Assembly: GCA_002422085.1 (NCBI GenBank) | Contig: DISZ01000013.1 | Coordinates: 1 to 64,000 of the forward strand | Source: Rhodobacteraceae bacterium UBA6197 | Lineage (GTDB): Bacteria > Pseudomonadota > Alphaproteobacteria > Rhodobacterales > Rhodobacteraceae | Direction of reading: 5' to 3' | DNA length: 64,000 nucleotides | Shown: positions 7,758 to 17,534 of the stretch, in pieces | How positions within the stretch are numbered: position 1 is the first letter of the stretch | Layout: the number at the start of each line of letters is the position of its first letter | Notes under the pieces: model-generated | What the model was told of the DNA's origin: nothing | Databases searched by the model: none | Seen by the model: the letters and a program-made list of their open reading frames with translations, nothing else | Translations under genes and position numbers: made by a program

Positions 7758-9812
7758 TCAGCCACGCCGTCTGCGACGGCCGGCGCCATCGCCGCCACCC
7801 GCGCCATTGGTGTTGAAACTGACGTCGGGCAGGGTCACGATCCGGGCCAGTTCCGGGAACGGGTCGGTGGCATGCGGAATCGCATTGGCGGCGACGAAAT
7901 GTTCCTGAAAGCGCGGCGCGATCGCGGTTTCGATCTTCGAGATCCGCCGCACCTGCGCCTCGATCGCCGCCCGCGCCGCCACCGAGCACAGCGCCATCCG
8001 CGCCCCGGTTCCGGCCGCATTGCCCGCCGAGGTCACCTTGTCCAGCGGCACATCGGGGATCATCCCCAGCACCATCGCGTGTTTCGGGCTGATATGCGCC
8101 CCAAAAGCCCCGGCCAGCACCACCCGGTCCACCGTTTCCACGCCCATCTCATCCATCAACAGCCGCGCGCCGGCATAAAGCGCCGATTTCGCCAACTGGA
8201 TCGCGCGGATATCGCCTTGGGTGACCGTGATCCGTGGCCCGCCCGAGGCGGTCGCGTCATGGATCAGATAGGCGAAAGTGCGGCCGGTGGGTTCGGTACG
8301 GGCGGTGCCGGTCTGATCCGGCCCGCCGATCAACCCCGAGCCGTCCAGCAACCCGGCCATGCGCATCTCGGCCACCGCCTCGATGATGCCGGAGCCACAG
8401 ATCCCGGTGATGCCGCTGGCTGCGACGGCCTCGGCAAAGCCCGGCTCATCGGACCACAGATCGCTGCCGATCACCCGGAATCGCGGCTCTTTTGTTACCG
8501 GGTCGATCTCGATACGCTCGATCGCGCCGGGGGCGGCGCGCTGGCCGGCGCTGATTTGCGCGCCCTCGAACGCGGGACCGGTGGGCGACGAGCAGGCCAG
8601 AACGCGGCTGGAATTGCCCAGCAGGATCTCGGCGTTGGTGCCGACATCAACGATCAGAGACAGATCCTTGCGCGTTTCGGGCGCCTCGCTGAGCGCCACC
8701 GCCGCGCAATCGGCGCCGACATGGCCCGCGATCAGCGGCAGGATATAGCTGCGCGCCGAGGCGTTCAGCGCGGTCATGCCGATCTCGGTGCAGGCCAGAT
8801 GCAGGCTGTCCGAACTGGCCAGCGCGAAGGGGGCCTGACCCAGTTCGACCGGGTCGATGCCCAGCAAAAGGTGATGCATCACCGGGTTGCAGACGATCAC
8901 CGCCTCGACGATGTCGCGCGCGGTGACGCCGCCTTCGATCGCCAGCGCCTCGGCCAGGGTATTGAGCGCGTCGCGCGCGGCGGCGGTCATCTGGACATCG
9001 CCGCCGGGGTTCATCATCACGTAGGAAACCCGGCTCATCAGGTCTTCGCCAAAGCGGATCTGCGGGTTCATCAATCCCGACGAGGCCAGAACCCGGCCAT
9101 CGGTCAGGTCAACCAGATGCCCCGCGATGGTGGTCGAGCCAAGGTCGATCGCCAACCCGTAAAGCGGCGCATCGCGAAAGCCAGGCCACAGGTCGATCAG
9201 CCGGGTGCGGCCGGTCTGGTCACGGTGGACGGCCAGGGTCACCTTCCAATCGCCCTTGCGCAGCCCTTTCTGAAGCTCGCGCAATACCTTAAGGTCGGCG
9301 CTTATGCCACTGATTTGCCATTGGTTTTCAAGAGCGGCTGCCAATCGCTGAAAGTCACCCGTCGGGTCGTGCATGTCCGGTTCGGCGACTTCGACATAGT
9401 AAAGCCTTGTGGCGGGATCCATCGCCATCACCCGCTCGGCTGCGGATTTGCGGATCACCTGGCGGTGGACCTGGCTTTCCGGCGGCACATCCAGCACCAC
9501 GTCACCCATGATGCAGGCCTGACAGCCCAGACGGCGGCCCGGCTTCAGCCCGCGCACCCGGTCATAGCGCTCTTCGACCGCATTCACCGGCGACAGCGCG
9601 TCGGCAGAAACGGTTACGCCATGCTTGGCGAATTCGCCATAGCCCGGCGCGATCTGGCATTTGGAGCAGATGCCGCGCCCGCCGCAGACGGAATCGAGGT
9701 CCACCCCCAACTGGCGCGCGGCAGTCAGAACCGGGGTCCCCAGCGCAACGCGACCGCGTTTGCCCGAGGGGGTAAAGATTACAAGCGCATCGGTGGCGGC
9801 ATCTTTGGTCAT
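7758..9812 (-). CDS. RamA-like corrinoid-activation protein (2Fe-2S ferredoxin plus ASKHA ATPase domain)
   Basis: Proteins of this DUF4445/RamA type use ATP to reduce inactivated Co(II) corrinoid back to Co(I) for methyltransferases. The 684-residue protein has an N-terminal 2Fe-2S ferredoxin domain with C43, C49 and C52 in SVCGGRGICSKC and further cysteines at LGCQAC (97 and 100). An ASKHA-type region follows: GLAIDLGSTTIAGHLVDL, then LIVDVGTNAEILLG, then CGSGIIEAVAEMRM and VVLAGAFGAHIS. The C-terminus ends in a run of arginines. I chose the ATG at 9812, which has GAGG upstream. No corrinoid protein or methyltransferase gene is next to it, so its partner is elsewhere or lost. Confidence 0.88.
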   Translation of the reverse strand: MTKDAATDALVIFTPSGKRGRVALGTPVLTAARQLGVDLDSVCGGRGICSKCQIAPGYGEFAKHGVTVSADALSPVNAVEERYDRVRGLKPGRRLGCQACIMGDVVLDVPPESQVHRQVIRKSAAERVMAMDPATRLYYVEVAEPDMHDPTGDFQRLAAALENQWQISGISADLKVLRELQKGLRKGDWKVTLAVHRDQTGRTRLIDLWPGFRDAPLYGLAIDLGSTTIAGHLVDLTDGRVLASSGLMNPQIRFGEDLMSRVSYVMMNPGGDVQMTAAARDALNTLAEALAIEGGVTARDIVEAVIVCNPVMHHLLLGIDPVELGQAPFALASSDSLHLACTEIGMTALNASARSYILPLIAGHVGADCAAVALSEAPETRKDLSLIVDVGTNAEILLGNSSRVLACSSPTGPAFEGAQISAGQRAAPGAIERIEIDPVTKEPRFRVIGSDLWSDEPGFAEAVAASGITGICGSGIIEAVAEMRMAGLLDGSGLIGGPDQTGTARTEPTGRTFAYLIHDATASGGPRITVTQGDIRAIQLAKSALYAGARLLMDEMGVETVDRVVLAGAFGAHISPKHAMVLGMIPDVPLDKVTSAGNAAGTGARMALCSVAARAAIEAQVRRISKIETAIAPRFQEHFVAANAIPHATDPFPELARIVTLPDVSFNTNGAGGGDGAGRRRRRG

Positions 9813-10054
9813 CGGTACCTCGGGCTGACTACAAAAGCGAAACGTCTCGGGGCCGGGCAAGGCGCGCGTCGGCCCGGCCTGGTGCTGGGTCCCGCGACAA
9901 GGCACGGGCCGCGGGCGTCTGGGGCAGGGGGGTGGCCAACGGTGTCTTCCTTGCGCGGTGGTCATGCCTTTCTAAGGCACGGGCGGGCGGTGGCAATGCC
10001 GTCTGCGCCACTTTGCGCGGCAGTTGCGGCATCGCGGGCGGGCTTGGGCGCGGG

Positions 10055-10737
10055 CGTCAAGCCCGGCCAGAATCGCCGCGCGATCGCCATCGAGCTGCGG
10101 CGCGGGCGGACGGGTCGGGCTTTCGGGCAGCTTTGACAACCTGGTCGGGTTGCCGGCGCAGTGAAGATCGGGGTGGCCGGGCGCGCCGGGATCGCGATCA
10201 GCACGCCCTGCATCAGATCCATGCCCGCCACGATATCGCCGATGCTGGCGCCGACGCGGACCGGACCTCGGCCCTTGTCGCCGGTGATGCTCATCACGCC
10301 GCCGCGCGCCTGCACGACCATGTCACAGGCGGGTTTTTCCGCTTCGGGGCCGCTATGGCCAAAGCCTGACACGGCCCCATGGATCAGCCGGGGAAAGCGC
10401 GGGTCGAGATCGCCCCAGCCATCGCCCAGCTTTTCCGTCACGCCGGGGTGGACGTTTTCCAGCACCACGTCGGCACGCCAACAGGCGATCAAAGATTTCG
10501 CGGTCGGGCTCGGCGCGCAGATCCAGCACGATCGACTGTTTGCCGCCCTTCCTGCGCGGCGAAACAGGCACATTCACCCCGCGGAAAGGGCGGAAAGATG
10601 CGGCTGTTCTCGCCGTGGCCCGGGCGCTCGACCTAGATGACACTGGCCCCCAGATCCAGAAGCTGCGCCGCGCGGAACGGGCTGGCCAGAACATGAGTCA
10701 GGCCAAGAACGGTGCTACCGGCAAGGGGCAGGGTCAT
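10055..10737 (-). pseudogene. Decayed CaiB/BaiF CoA-transferase with internal deletion
   Basis: Intact family members of about 370-400 residues move CoA between carboxylic acids, often in carnitine or acyl-CoA metabolism. Here the minus strand from ATG 10737 reads MTLPLAGSTVLGLTHVLASP, then FRAAQLLDLGASVI, then a TAG (10633-10635) in place of the lysine before VERPGHGENSRIFPPF. Frameshifts follow, with KQSIVLDLRAEPDREIFDRL and ADVVLENVHPGVTEKLGDGW in other frames, then SGFGHSGPEAEKPACDMVVQ and GDIVAGMDLMQGVLIAI. The sequence then jumps almost directly to the C-terminal motif LSKLPESPTRPPAPQLDGDR. Roughly half the protein, the middle, is missing. It cannot encode a working enzyme. Confidence 0.85.
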
Positions 10738-10853
10738 CAGCGGGCCTTCCGGCGAGGGGTGCTGCCGCGACTGTAGAGGGGGCGTGCGACAGGCTCAAGC
10801 GCGATCACCGCCCAACCGTAAACCTGCCACCCTCAACCCGCTACCGCTTTCAG

Positions 10854-10880
10854 CTTCGCTCAAATATCCCCGCCGGAGGC
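10854..10880. repeat. Half-copy of the dispersed hairpin family
   Basis: The stretch holds one arm only (CTTCGCTCAAATATCCCC continuing to CGCCGGAGGC). No matching second arm follows, so it is probably a decayed terminator between moxR and the CoA-transferase pseudogene. Confidence 0.6.
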
Positions 10881-10908
10881 ATCCGCCCGCGCCACAGGCG
10901 CAAAGCCC

Positions 10909-11760
<852 letters not shown>

Positions 11761-11956
11761 GGGCGGTCTCCGGGGGTTGGTGCGGCGCCCAGACTAGCCC
11801 CCGCCCGCGCCCCCTGCAAGCCAAGCGGATTCGTGATTGCGCGATGTAATCGGGGGAGTGACAACCCCCCCGCCATGCGGTAATGGAGCGGCCAAGGAGT
11901 GCCCGATGACATCGACTGAAACCACTGCACGGCCCGGTCACGAGGAGGCAAGCGCG

Positions 11957-12379
11957 ATGAAATCCGAAGTGTTTCTACCCGAGGATTACCGGCCTGCCGA
12001 GCATGAGACATTCATGAACGACCGGCAGCTTGAATACTTCCGCCGAAAGTTGCTGGCATGGAAGCATGAACTTATGGAACAATCGAACGAAACTCTTGTG
12101 GGGCTGTCGGAATCCGCGCGCAACGTGCCTGACATCGCCGATCGCGCCTCGGAAGAAACCGACCGCGCGCTGGAGTTGCGCACCCGCGACCGTCAGCGCA
12201 AGCTGGTCTCGAAGATCGACGCGGCGCTGCGCCGGATCGACAATGGCGAATTCGGCTATTGCGAAGTGTCGGGTGAACAGATCAGCCTCAAGCGGCTGGA
12301 CGCACGGCCGATCGCCACGATGACGCTCGAGGCGCAAGAGCGTCACGAGCGGCGCGAACGCGTTCACCGCGACGATTGA
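11957..12379 (+). CDS. dksA: RNA polymerase-binding transcription factor DksA
   Basis: DksA binds in the RNA polymerase secondary channel and, with ppGpp, adjusts rRNA and amino-acid promoters during stress. From ATG 11957 the product is 140 residues starting MKSEVFLPEDYRP. It has the coiled coil (about 20-95) with the tip motif DIADRASEE, then the globular domain FGYCEVSGEQISLKRLDARP. Only one zinc-finger cysteine (C102) remains of the canonical four. This single-cysteine form is known from Rhodobacter. ATG 11957 has GAGGAGG upstream. An in-frame ATG at 11906 with AAGGAG would add 17 residues and is a real alternative. An intrinsic terminator follows. Confidence 0.93.
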   Translation: MKSEVFLPEDYRPAEHETFMNDRQLEYFRRKLLAWKHELMEQSNETLVGLSESARNVPDIADRASEETDRALELRTRDRQRKLVSKIDAALRRIDNGEFGYCEVSGEQISLKRLDARPIATMTLEAQERHERRERVHRDD

Positions 12380-12430
12380 GACCAATCTGACAGGGCGGGG
12401 GTCAAATTGATCTCGCGCAAGGACATTTCG

Positions 12431-12461
12431 CCACCGAGGCCGCAGGGTCTCGGTGGTTTTT
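12431..12461 (+). terminator. Intrinsic terminator of dksA
   Basis: An eight-base stem CCACCGAG/CTCGGTGG (12431-12438 and 12449-12456) is followed directly by TTTTT, 50 bases after the dksA stop. Confidence 0.8.
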
Positions 12462-12478
12462 CATCTGGGGGGCGGCGC

Positions 12479-13657
12479 GTGCTGATCGGACGCAAGGTGA
12501 CAGTGATCGGGGCCGGGGTTGCCGGCCTGACGGTCGCACGGGCGCTGGCGCTGCGCGGTGCCGAGGTGACAGTGTTGGAACGGGCCGAGGCGATTCGCGA
12601 GGTCGGCGCGGGGTTGCAGATTTCGCCGAACGGGGCACGGGTGCTGCGCGCGCTGGGCTTGGGCGCGGCACTGGCCGAGGCCGGGCCGCGCGCCGCCGCG
12701 GTCGAGCTGATCGACGGGGTCGACGGGTCGCGCGTGGCGCGGCTTGACCTTGCGCGGCTGCGGCCGGCGGATGAATACCGCTTCTTGCACCGCGCGCGGT
12801 TGATCGAAGTGCTGGCGCAAGGCGCGCGCGAAGCCGGCGTGCAGGTGCGCCTGTTGCAGCACGTCGAGTCGGTGGAACTGGCGGCCGGGCAGCGGCCCCG
12901 GTTGGTCACCGCAACGGGAAACGAACACGAGGCCGATCTGCTGATCGGTGCCGATGGGCTGCAATCGAAAGTGCGTCAGGCGCTCAATGGCACTGTGGCG
13001 CCGTTCTTTACCCATCAGGTCGCCTGGCGCGCGCTGATCCCCTGCGAGGCTGACGCGCCGCCGCTGGCGCAGGTCTTCATGGCGGCGGGCCGGCATCTGG
13101 TCAGCTATCCGCTGGGCGGCGGTCTGCGCAACATCGTCGCGATCGAGGAACGGCGCCGCTGGGTCGAGGAAAGCTGGACCCTGCGCGATGATGCGATGAT
13201 GCTGCGCGCGGCGTTCGACAGCTTTTGCCCGCAGGTGAGCGACTGGCTGGCGCAAGTCGAAGAGCCGTGGCTCTGGGGCCTGTTCCGGCATCCGGTGGCG
13301 ACCCACTGGCATGGCGCGGGGGCGGTCATTCTGGGCGATGCGGCGCATCCGACCTTGCCGTTTCTGGCGCAGGGCGCGGTGATGGCGCTGGAAGACGCCT
13401 GGGTGCTGGCCGAGGCGCTGGCCCGCCATGACAGCGATGCCGCGGCCCTTGCCGCCTATCAGGCCACGCGTCAGCCGCGCTGTAGCGCGATCGTCGATGC
13501 CGCCAGCCGCAACGCGCGCAATTACCACCTGTCGGGGATCAGCCGCAGCATCGCCCATACCGGATTGCGCGCCGCGTCGAACCTGATGCCGGGGCGGTTG
13601 CTGGGCCGCTTTGACTGGGTTTACGGGCATGACGTGACAGCGGGGGCGGGGGGCTGA
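12479..13657 (+). CDS. FAD-dependent monooxygenase (salicylate hydroxylase-like)
   Basis: Class A flavoprotein monooxygenases use NAD(P)H and O2 to hydroxylate aromatic or related substrates. The 392-residue protein has the N-terminal dinucleotide-binding GAGVAGL loop (VTVIGAGVAGLTVARAL), the DG-type motif LLIGADGLQSKVR, and the third FAD motif GDAAHPTLPFLAQGAVMALE. A C-terminal helix region ends YHLSGISR. GTG 12479 is chosen because GGGGGGCGG lies just before it and the FAD fold starts there; the frame is open to 12407 through the dksA terminator. The substrate cannot be read from sequence. It stands alone, with no ring-cleavage genes nearby. Confidence 0.88.
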   Translation: MLIGRKVTVIGAGVAGLTVARALALRGAEVTVLERAEAIREVGAGLQISPNGARVLRALGLGAALAEAGPRAAAVELIDGVDGSRVARLDLARLRPADEYRFLHRARLIEVLAQGAREAGVQVRLLQHVESVELAAGQRPRLVTATGNEHEADLLIGADGLQSKVRQALNGTVAPFFTHQVAWRALIPCEADAPPLAQVFMAAGRHLVSYPLGGGLRNIVAIEERRRWVEESWTLRDDAMMLRAAFDSFCPQVSDWLAQVEEPWLWGLFRHPVATHWHGAGAVILGDAAHPTLPFLAQGAVMALEDAWVLAEALARHDSDAAALAAYQATRQPRCSAIVDAASRNARNYHLSGISRSIAHTGLRAASNLMPGRLLGRFDWVYGHDVTAGAGG

Positions 13658-13892
13658 CGGCCGGGATTGCGGCCGCGGGCTGACAGGCGGCACGGCTGGC
13701 CCACGGCGGTCAGCATCAATCACGCGGCACCGGACCCGAGCGACGGCGGCAAGCGTCGGGCCTGCCGGGTGGCAGGGCCCGCGCCACGGCGGCAGGATCG
13801 GCTGTTGGGGGCGGTCTGGCGGGGTCGGTCTGGCGGCGAGCGTCGGTCGATGGCGGCACGAGGGCCAGCAACGGTCCGGCGGCACCGGCCTT

Positions 13893-14672
13893 TCAGGCGT
13901 CAAGCTCGATCCAGACCGGGACGTGATCCGAGGGCTTTTCGCGGGCGCGGATTTCCTTGTCGATGCCGCAGTCGGTCAGCAGATCGGCGGCCTGCGGGCT
14001 GAGCAAGAGGTGATCGATACGGATGCCGTTGTTCTTTTCCCAGGCGCCGGCCTGATAGTCCCAAAAGCTGTAGTGCCCGGGGCCGGGGTGGCGGGTGCGA
14101 AACGCCTCGGTGAAGCCAAGGTTGACAATGCGTCGGTAGGCCTCGCGCGAGGCGGGCAGCGCCAGCGCATCGTCGCGCCAGACTTCGGGGCGGGCGGCAT
14201 CCTCGTCTTGGGCGATGATGTTGTAATCCCCGGCCAGCACCACCGGCTCTTCGGTCGCCAAAAGCGCGCGCGCACGGGTCTGCATCCGTGCCATCCAAGC
14301 CAGCTTGTAGTCGTATTTCGGGCCGGGCGCGGGGTTGCCGTTGGGCAGATAAAGCCCGGCCAGACGCACCGCGCGGGTGCCGATCACCGTGGCCTCGATC
14401 CAGCGGGCCTGTTCGTCGGTGGCATCGCCCGGCAGGCCCCGGGTCACGTCCTCAAGCGGCAAGCGAGACAGGATCGCGACGCCGTTGAAGCTTTTTTGTC
14501 CATGTGTTTCAACGTGATATCCAAGATCCTCGAAAATCTCGCGCGGGAAACCCTGATCGACGGACTTGATTTCCTGCAACAGTGCCACGTCGGGGCGGGC
14601 CTCGGACAGCCACGCCACCAGCGCCTCGAGCCGGGCCTTGATGCCGTTGATGTTGAAGGTGGCAATTTTCAT
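13893..14672 (-). CDS. xthA: Exodeoxyribonuclease III (AP endonuclease)
   Basis: Exonuclease III incises at abasic sites and removes blocked 3' ends in base-excision repair. The 259-residue length fits the family. Catalytic landmarks are N7 in TFNINGIKARL, E34 in LLQEIKS, the GLYLPNGNPA segment with the catalytic Tyr/Asn region, LAGDYNIIAQDEDA (Asp-Asn pair), the FTEAFR helix and the terminal SDHVPVWIEL histidine. The ATG at 14672 has GAAAGG upstream. Its 3' end points at the FAD monooxygenase gene; the 28-base spacing to the upstream unknown gene (14701) suggests co-transcription. Confidence 0.95.
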   Translation of the reverse strand: MKIATFNINGIKARLEALVAWLSEARPDVALLQEIKSVDQGFPREIFEDLGYHVETHGQKSFNGVAILSRLPLEDVTRGLPGDATDEQARWIEATVIGTRAVRLAGLYLPNGNPAPGPKYDYKLAWMARMQTRARALLATEEPVVLAGDYNIIAQDEDAARPEVWRDDALALPASREAYRRIVNLGFTEAFRTRHPGPGHYSFWDYQAGAWEKNNGIRIDHLLLSPQAADLLTDCGIDKEIRAREKPSDHVPVWIELDA

Positions 14673-14700
14673 CGGTCTGGCCTTTCGCTGCCCACCCTTT

Positions 14701-15408
14701 CTAGGCGGCTTCGGCCCCCTTGCCAAGCGCGCCGGCCCGACGCCAGAGCGCATCCAGCGCGGCCAGTTCGGCGGCATCGAAACGGTCGAGTTCTTCCCAG
14801 TAGCGGCCCGAGGGCACGCGGTAATCCAGCCGCTTTTCGCGCGCAAGTGCCGCGTCGGGGCTGTGGTGGGGGGCGGGACAGCGCGGCAGGGTGGTGGCGG
14901 TCGCACGGGGCAGCATGAGGCGGCTGGGCGCGGTTGACAGGTTGACCACCGCGCAGCCTTGACGCGCGGCAAGAATGCGCAGCCGGGCGGATTTGGCCTC
15001 GAGCGATTGCAAGGTGATGTCGGGGCGCAGCGGGTCGGGGCTGCCCATGCCATAAAAATGGGTGGCGCCGGTTTTGGGGTAGATCATGTCGCAGCCCAAG
15101 AAGGCCAGAACGCGCGGATTGTATTCCTTTAGTGCCCAATAGGCGGTTGTGAAGGCCATTGTTGCGCCTGCGTAGACAAAACCGCCGTAGGCGTTCTGGG
15201 CGGGCACAAAATCGGTCTCGGTCACAAGACGGCCGGTCGGCGTGGCGGGCAGGCGCTCGGCGGGAAAATCCCACGGGTGGATCAGCGCATCCCAATCGGG
15301 GCGCACGCGCCAGGCGTTGTTGATCGCGACGATCCGGTCGAACGGCGCGCGCGGCCAATCGCGGCAGCGCGTCACATCGGGAGCAGAGCCGAGGATCAGG
15401 ATATTCAT
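14701..15408 (-). CDS. Conserved hypothetical protein (possible MptE/DUF115-like fold)
   Basis: A 235-residue cytoplasmic protein starting MNILILGSAPDVTRCRDWP, then FDRIVAINNAWRVRPDWDAL. The opening GSAPD loop and INNAW segment resemble nucleotide-binding starts in DUF115/MptE-like or sialyltransferase-like proteins. That is a resemblance in pattern, not a firm assignment. The middle has FVYAGATMAFTTAYWALKE and VLAFLGCDMIYP, again compatible with a Rossmann-type fold. The start at 15408 has AAAGGGC upstream. It lies between erpA and xthA on the same strand, 47 bases after erpA. Function unknown. Confidence 0.75.
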   Translation of the reverse strand: MNILILGSAPDVTRCRDWPRAPFDRIVAINNAWRVRPDWDALIHPWDFPAERLPATPTGRLVTETDFVPAQNAYGGFVYAGATMAFTTAYWALKEYNPRVLAFLGCDMIYPKTGATHFYGMGSPDPLRPDITLQSLEAKSARLRILAARQGCAVVNLSTAPSRLMLPRATATTLPRCPAPHHSPDAALAREKRLDYRVPSGRYWEELDRFDAAELAALDALWRRAGALGKGAEAA

Positions 15409-15455
15409 GCTGCCCTTTCGCTTTGGTAACGACCAAGGACGGTGCCGCCGGGCGG

Positions 15456-15788
15456 CTAGATCGAAAACGAAATTCCGCAGCCACAAGAAGAGGTTACGTT
15501 CGGATTCTCAACCACGAACCGGGCTCCGATCAGCTCATCCGTAAAGTCGATCCGGGCGTTCGAGAGGAACTGCAGGGAAACCGGGTCGATCAGCACCTTC
15601 TGGCCCGCCTCTTCAAGCACCAGATCCTCGGCGGCAGGCTCGTCAAGCTTGATCTCATACTGAAACCCCGAACAGCCCCCCCCTTCAACCGCGATGCGCA
15701 AGGCGCGCGGCGCGGCGCTGCCGGCATTGATCTGGGCCAGGCGCTGAAAGGCGCGTGGGGTCACGGTAGGGGGAAGGTTGAGTTCCAT
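15456..15788 (-). CDS. erpA: Iron-sulfur cluster insertion protein (A-type carrier, ErpA-like)
   Basis: A-type carriers hold an Fe-S cluster and deliver it to apoproteins. The 110-residue protein has the diagnostic three cysteines: C39 in EGGGCSGFQYE, and C102 and C104 in the terminal SSCGCGISF. The central VLIDPVSLQFL and IDFTDELIGARFVVENPN segments are typical. It is close to ErpA/IscA; calling it ErpA rather than IscA or SufA rests on its isolation from isc/suf genes. It diverges from the dGTPase gene across 87 bases and is first in a likely erpA-unknown-xthA transcript. Confidence 0.93.
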   Translation of the reverse strand: MELNLPPTVTPRAFQRLAQINAGSAAPRALRIAVEGGGCSGFQYEIKLDEPAAEDLVLEEAGQKVLIDPVSLQFLSNARIDFTDELIGARFVVENPNVTSSCGCGISFSI

Positions 15789-15875
15789 CGGCTGGCCTGT
15801 TCATTCCTGTTCCTTCCGATATAGGATGGCCCCGGCCCTGCGACAAGGCGCCCGACGACAAGACGAGGTGACGCG

Positions 15876-17033
15876 ATGCTCAAACCCTATGCCTGCCAGC
15901 CCGAGGCCAGCCGGGGGCGCCTGTATGGTGAAAGCGTGTCTACGTTTCGGTCGCCTTTTCAACGGGATAGAGACAGGATCATTCATTCGAGCGCGTTTCG
16001 CCGCCTGAAGCACAAGACGCAGGTCTTTGTCGAACACGAGGGCGATTATTACCGCACCCGGCTGACCCATACGATCGAGGTGGCGCAGGTGGCGCGCACG
16101 ATCGCGGGGACTTTGGGGTTGAATACCGATCTGGCCGAGGCGGTGGCGCTGGCGCATGACCTGGGGCATCCGCCGTTTGGCCATACCGGCGAAGACGCGC
16201 TGGCGGTGCTGATGGCGCCCTATGGCGGGTTTGACCACAACGCCCAGGCGCTGCGCATCGTCACCCGCCTGGAGCGCCATTACGCTGGCTTTGACGGGTT
16301 GAACCTGACCTGGGAAACCCTTGAAGGCATTGCAAAACATAACGGTCCGGTGCTGCCGCCGCTGTCTTATGCGATGGCCGAAGTGAATGCGATGTGGGAT
16401 CTGGAACTGGCCACCAATGCCAGCGCCGAGGCACAGGTGGCGGCGGTGGCCGACGATGTCGCCTACAACCACCACGACCTGCATGACGGGCTGCGCGCGG
16501 GGCTGTTCAACGAGGCCGATCTTTGCGAGCTTCCGGTAATTGGTGAATGTTTTGAGGTGGTTGACCGGCTTCACCCCGATCTGGAGCCGATGCGTCGGCG
16601 GCACGAGGCGCTGCGCCGGGTGTTTGGGGTGATGGTCGAGGACGTGATCGCGGTGGCCGAAAACCGGCTGACGGCGCTTGTCCCCGAAACCGCCGACGAC
16701 ATTCGCGGCATGGACGGCCCGATCATCCGGTTTTCCAAGCCGCTTTACCAAAACCTCAAGGCCATCAAGGGGTTCTTGTTCACGCGGATGTACCGCGCGC
16801 CCTCGGTCGTGGAGGAACGTCAGCGCGTCACCGGCGTGGTCAATGCGCTGTTTCCGCTGTTTCTGGATCGGCCCGAATTGCTGCCCGAGGACTGGCACGC
16901 CGACATCGCCAAGGCCCGCGCGGCGGATAATTCGCGCACCGAACTGGCGCGTGTGGTGCTGGATTACGTCGCCGGAATGACCGACCGTTTCGCGATTCAG
17001 GAACATGGGCGGCTGCTGGGGGCCGAGGTCTGA
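15876..17033 (+). CDS. dgt: Deoxyguanosinetriphosphate triphosphohydrolase-like protein (HD domain)
   Basis: Type 2 dGTPase-like enzymes remove triphosphate from dNTPs and influence nucleotide pools. The 385-residue protein has the family start SRGRLYGESVSTFRSPFQRD, the HSSAFRRLKHKTQVF segment, metal-binding H65 (RLTHTIEVAQ) and the HD pair in ALAHDLGHPPFGHTGEDAL (about 94-95), with the distal Asp in VADDVAYNHHDLHDGL. The ATG at 15876 has GAGGTG upstream. This divergent orientation next to an A-type Fe-S carrier gene is common in Rhodobacterales. A G/C hairpin with a short T-rich tail follows the gene. Confidence 0.95.
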   Translation: MLKPYACQPEASRGRLYGESVSTFRSPFQRDRDRIIHSSAFRRLKHKTQVFVEHEGDYYRTRLTHTIEVAQVARTIAGTLGLNTDLAEAVALAHDLGHPPFGHTGEDALAVLMAPYGGFDHNAQALRIVTRLERHYAGFDGLNLTWETLEGIAKHNGPVLPPLSYAMAEVNAMWDLELATNASAEAQVAAVADDVAYNHHDLHDGLRAGLFNEADLCELPVIGECFEVVDRLHPDLEPMRRRHEALRRVFGVMVEDVIAVAENRLTALVPETADDIRGMDGPIIRFSKPLYQNLKAIKGFLFTRMYRAPSVVEERQRVTGVVNALFPLFLDRPELLPEDWHADIAKARAADNSRTELARVVLDYVAGMTDRFAIQEHGRLLGAEV

Positions 17034-17106
17034 GACGTTGATCTGACGTTTATTATTTCCATCCTATTGGCATCATATTTGCCTCATGTCGGGCGAAGAG
17101 CAGGCA

Positions 17107-17130
17107 GGGGGGCGCGGCCCCCCTCTTTTC
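17107..17130 (+). terminator. Hairpin terminator after dgt
   Basis: A seven-base GGGGGGC/GCCCCCC stem with a GCG loop (17107-17123) is followed by TCTTTTC. A decayed half-copy of the dispersed hairpin family (GATATTTTTTCGAAGATGAA) lies just beyond, at 17153-17172. Confidence 0.55.
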
Positions 17131-17534
17131 GAAACGAAAATTCACCCCCTCGGGATATTTTTTCGAAGATGAAGCGGGCGCGCGCAAGCCGGGCGCGGCC
17201 GGGGGCAGGGCGGCGGTGGCGGGCCGCCCTGAAAGGCGCGCGCGAAAAGCTGTCTGGCGGCTGGTGGATCGCCCTGAGCGGTTGGACCGGGGGCGCCTCC
17301 GGGCGCGGCGGCGGCGGGGGCGGGGCGCGGCGGATCGGTGGGGCCTGCGCGCGCTTTCGGGGTGTGGCCGCGCGGGACGGCGTTCGAGAGGCCCGAGGTC
17401 AGCGCCGCTCTGGCGGTTGCTGGCGGCAAGATCGCGGTCGGACGTCCGGATTTGACGGGTCTGGTCTTGCGCCGGGTGTTCTTCGGGGCGCGCGATCCAA
17501 GGTTGCGCCCCGAAGTGCCGTGGGATGCCAGCCC
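17131..17534. other. GC-rich spacer without a gene
   Basis: About 400 bases between the dgt terminator and the stop of the lipoprotein gene on the other strand. Frames here are long only because of extreme GC content; their translations are glycine/arginine/alanine-rich without ribosome binding sites. Apart from the GATATTTTTTCGAAGATGAA remnant at the left end, I see nothing functional. Confidence 0.4.

Noticed and set aside
7692..10136. 814-codon plus-strand open frame opposite the RamA-like gene
   Set aside because: It is the antisense shadow of a clearly conserved protein; composition is His/Arg/Asp/Gly-rich with no domain or ribosome binding site.
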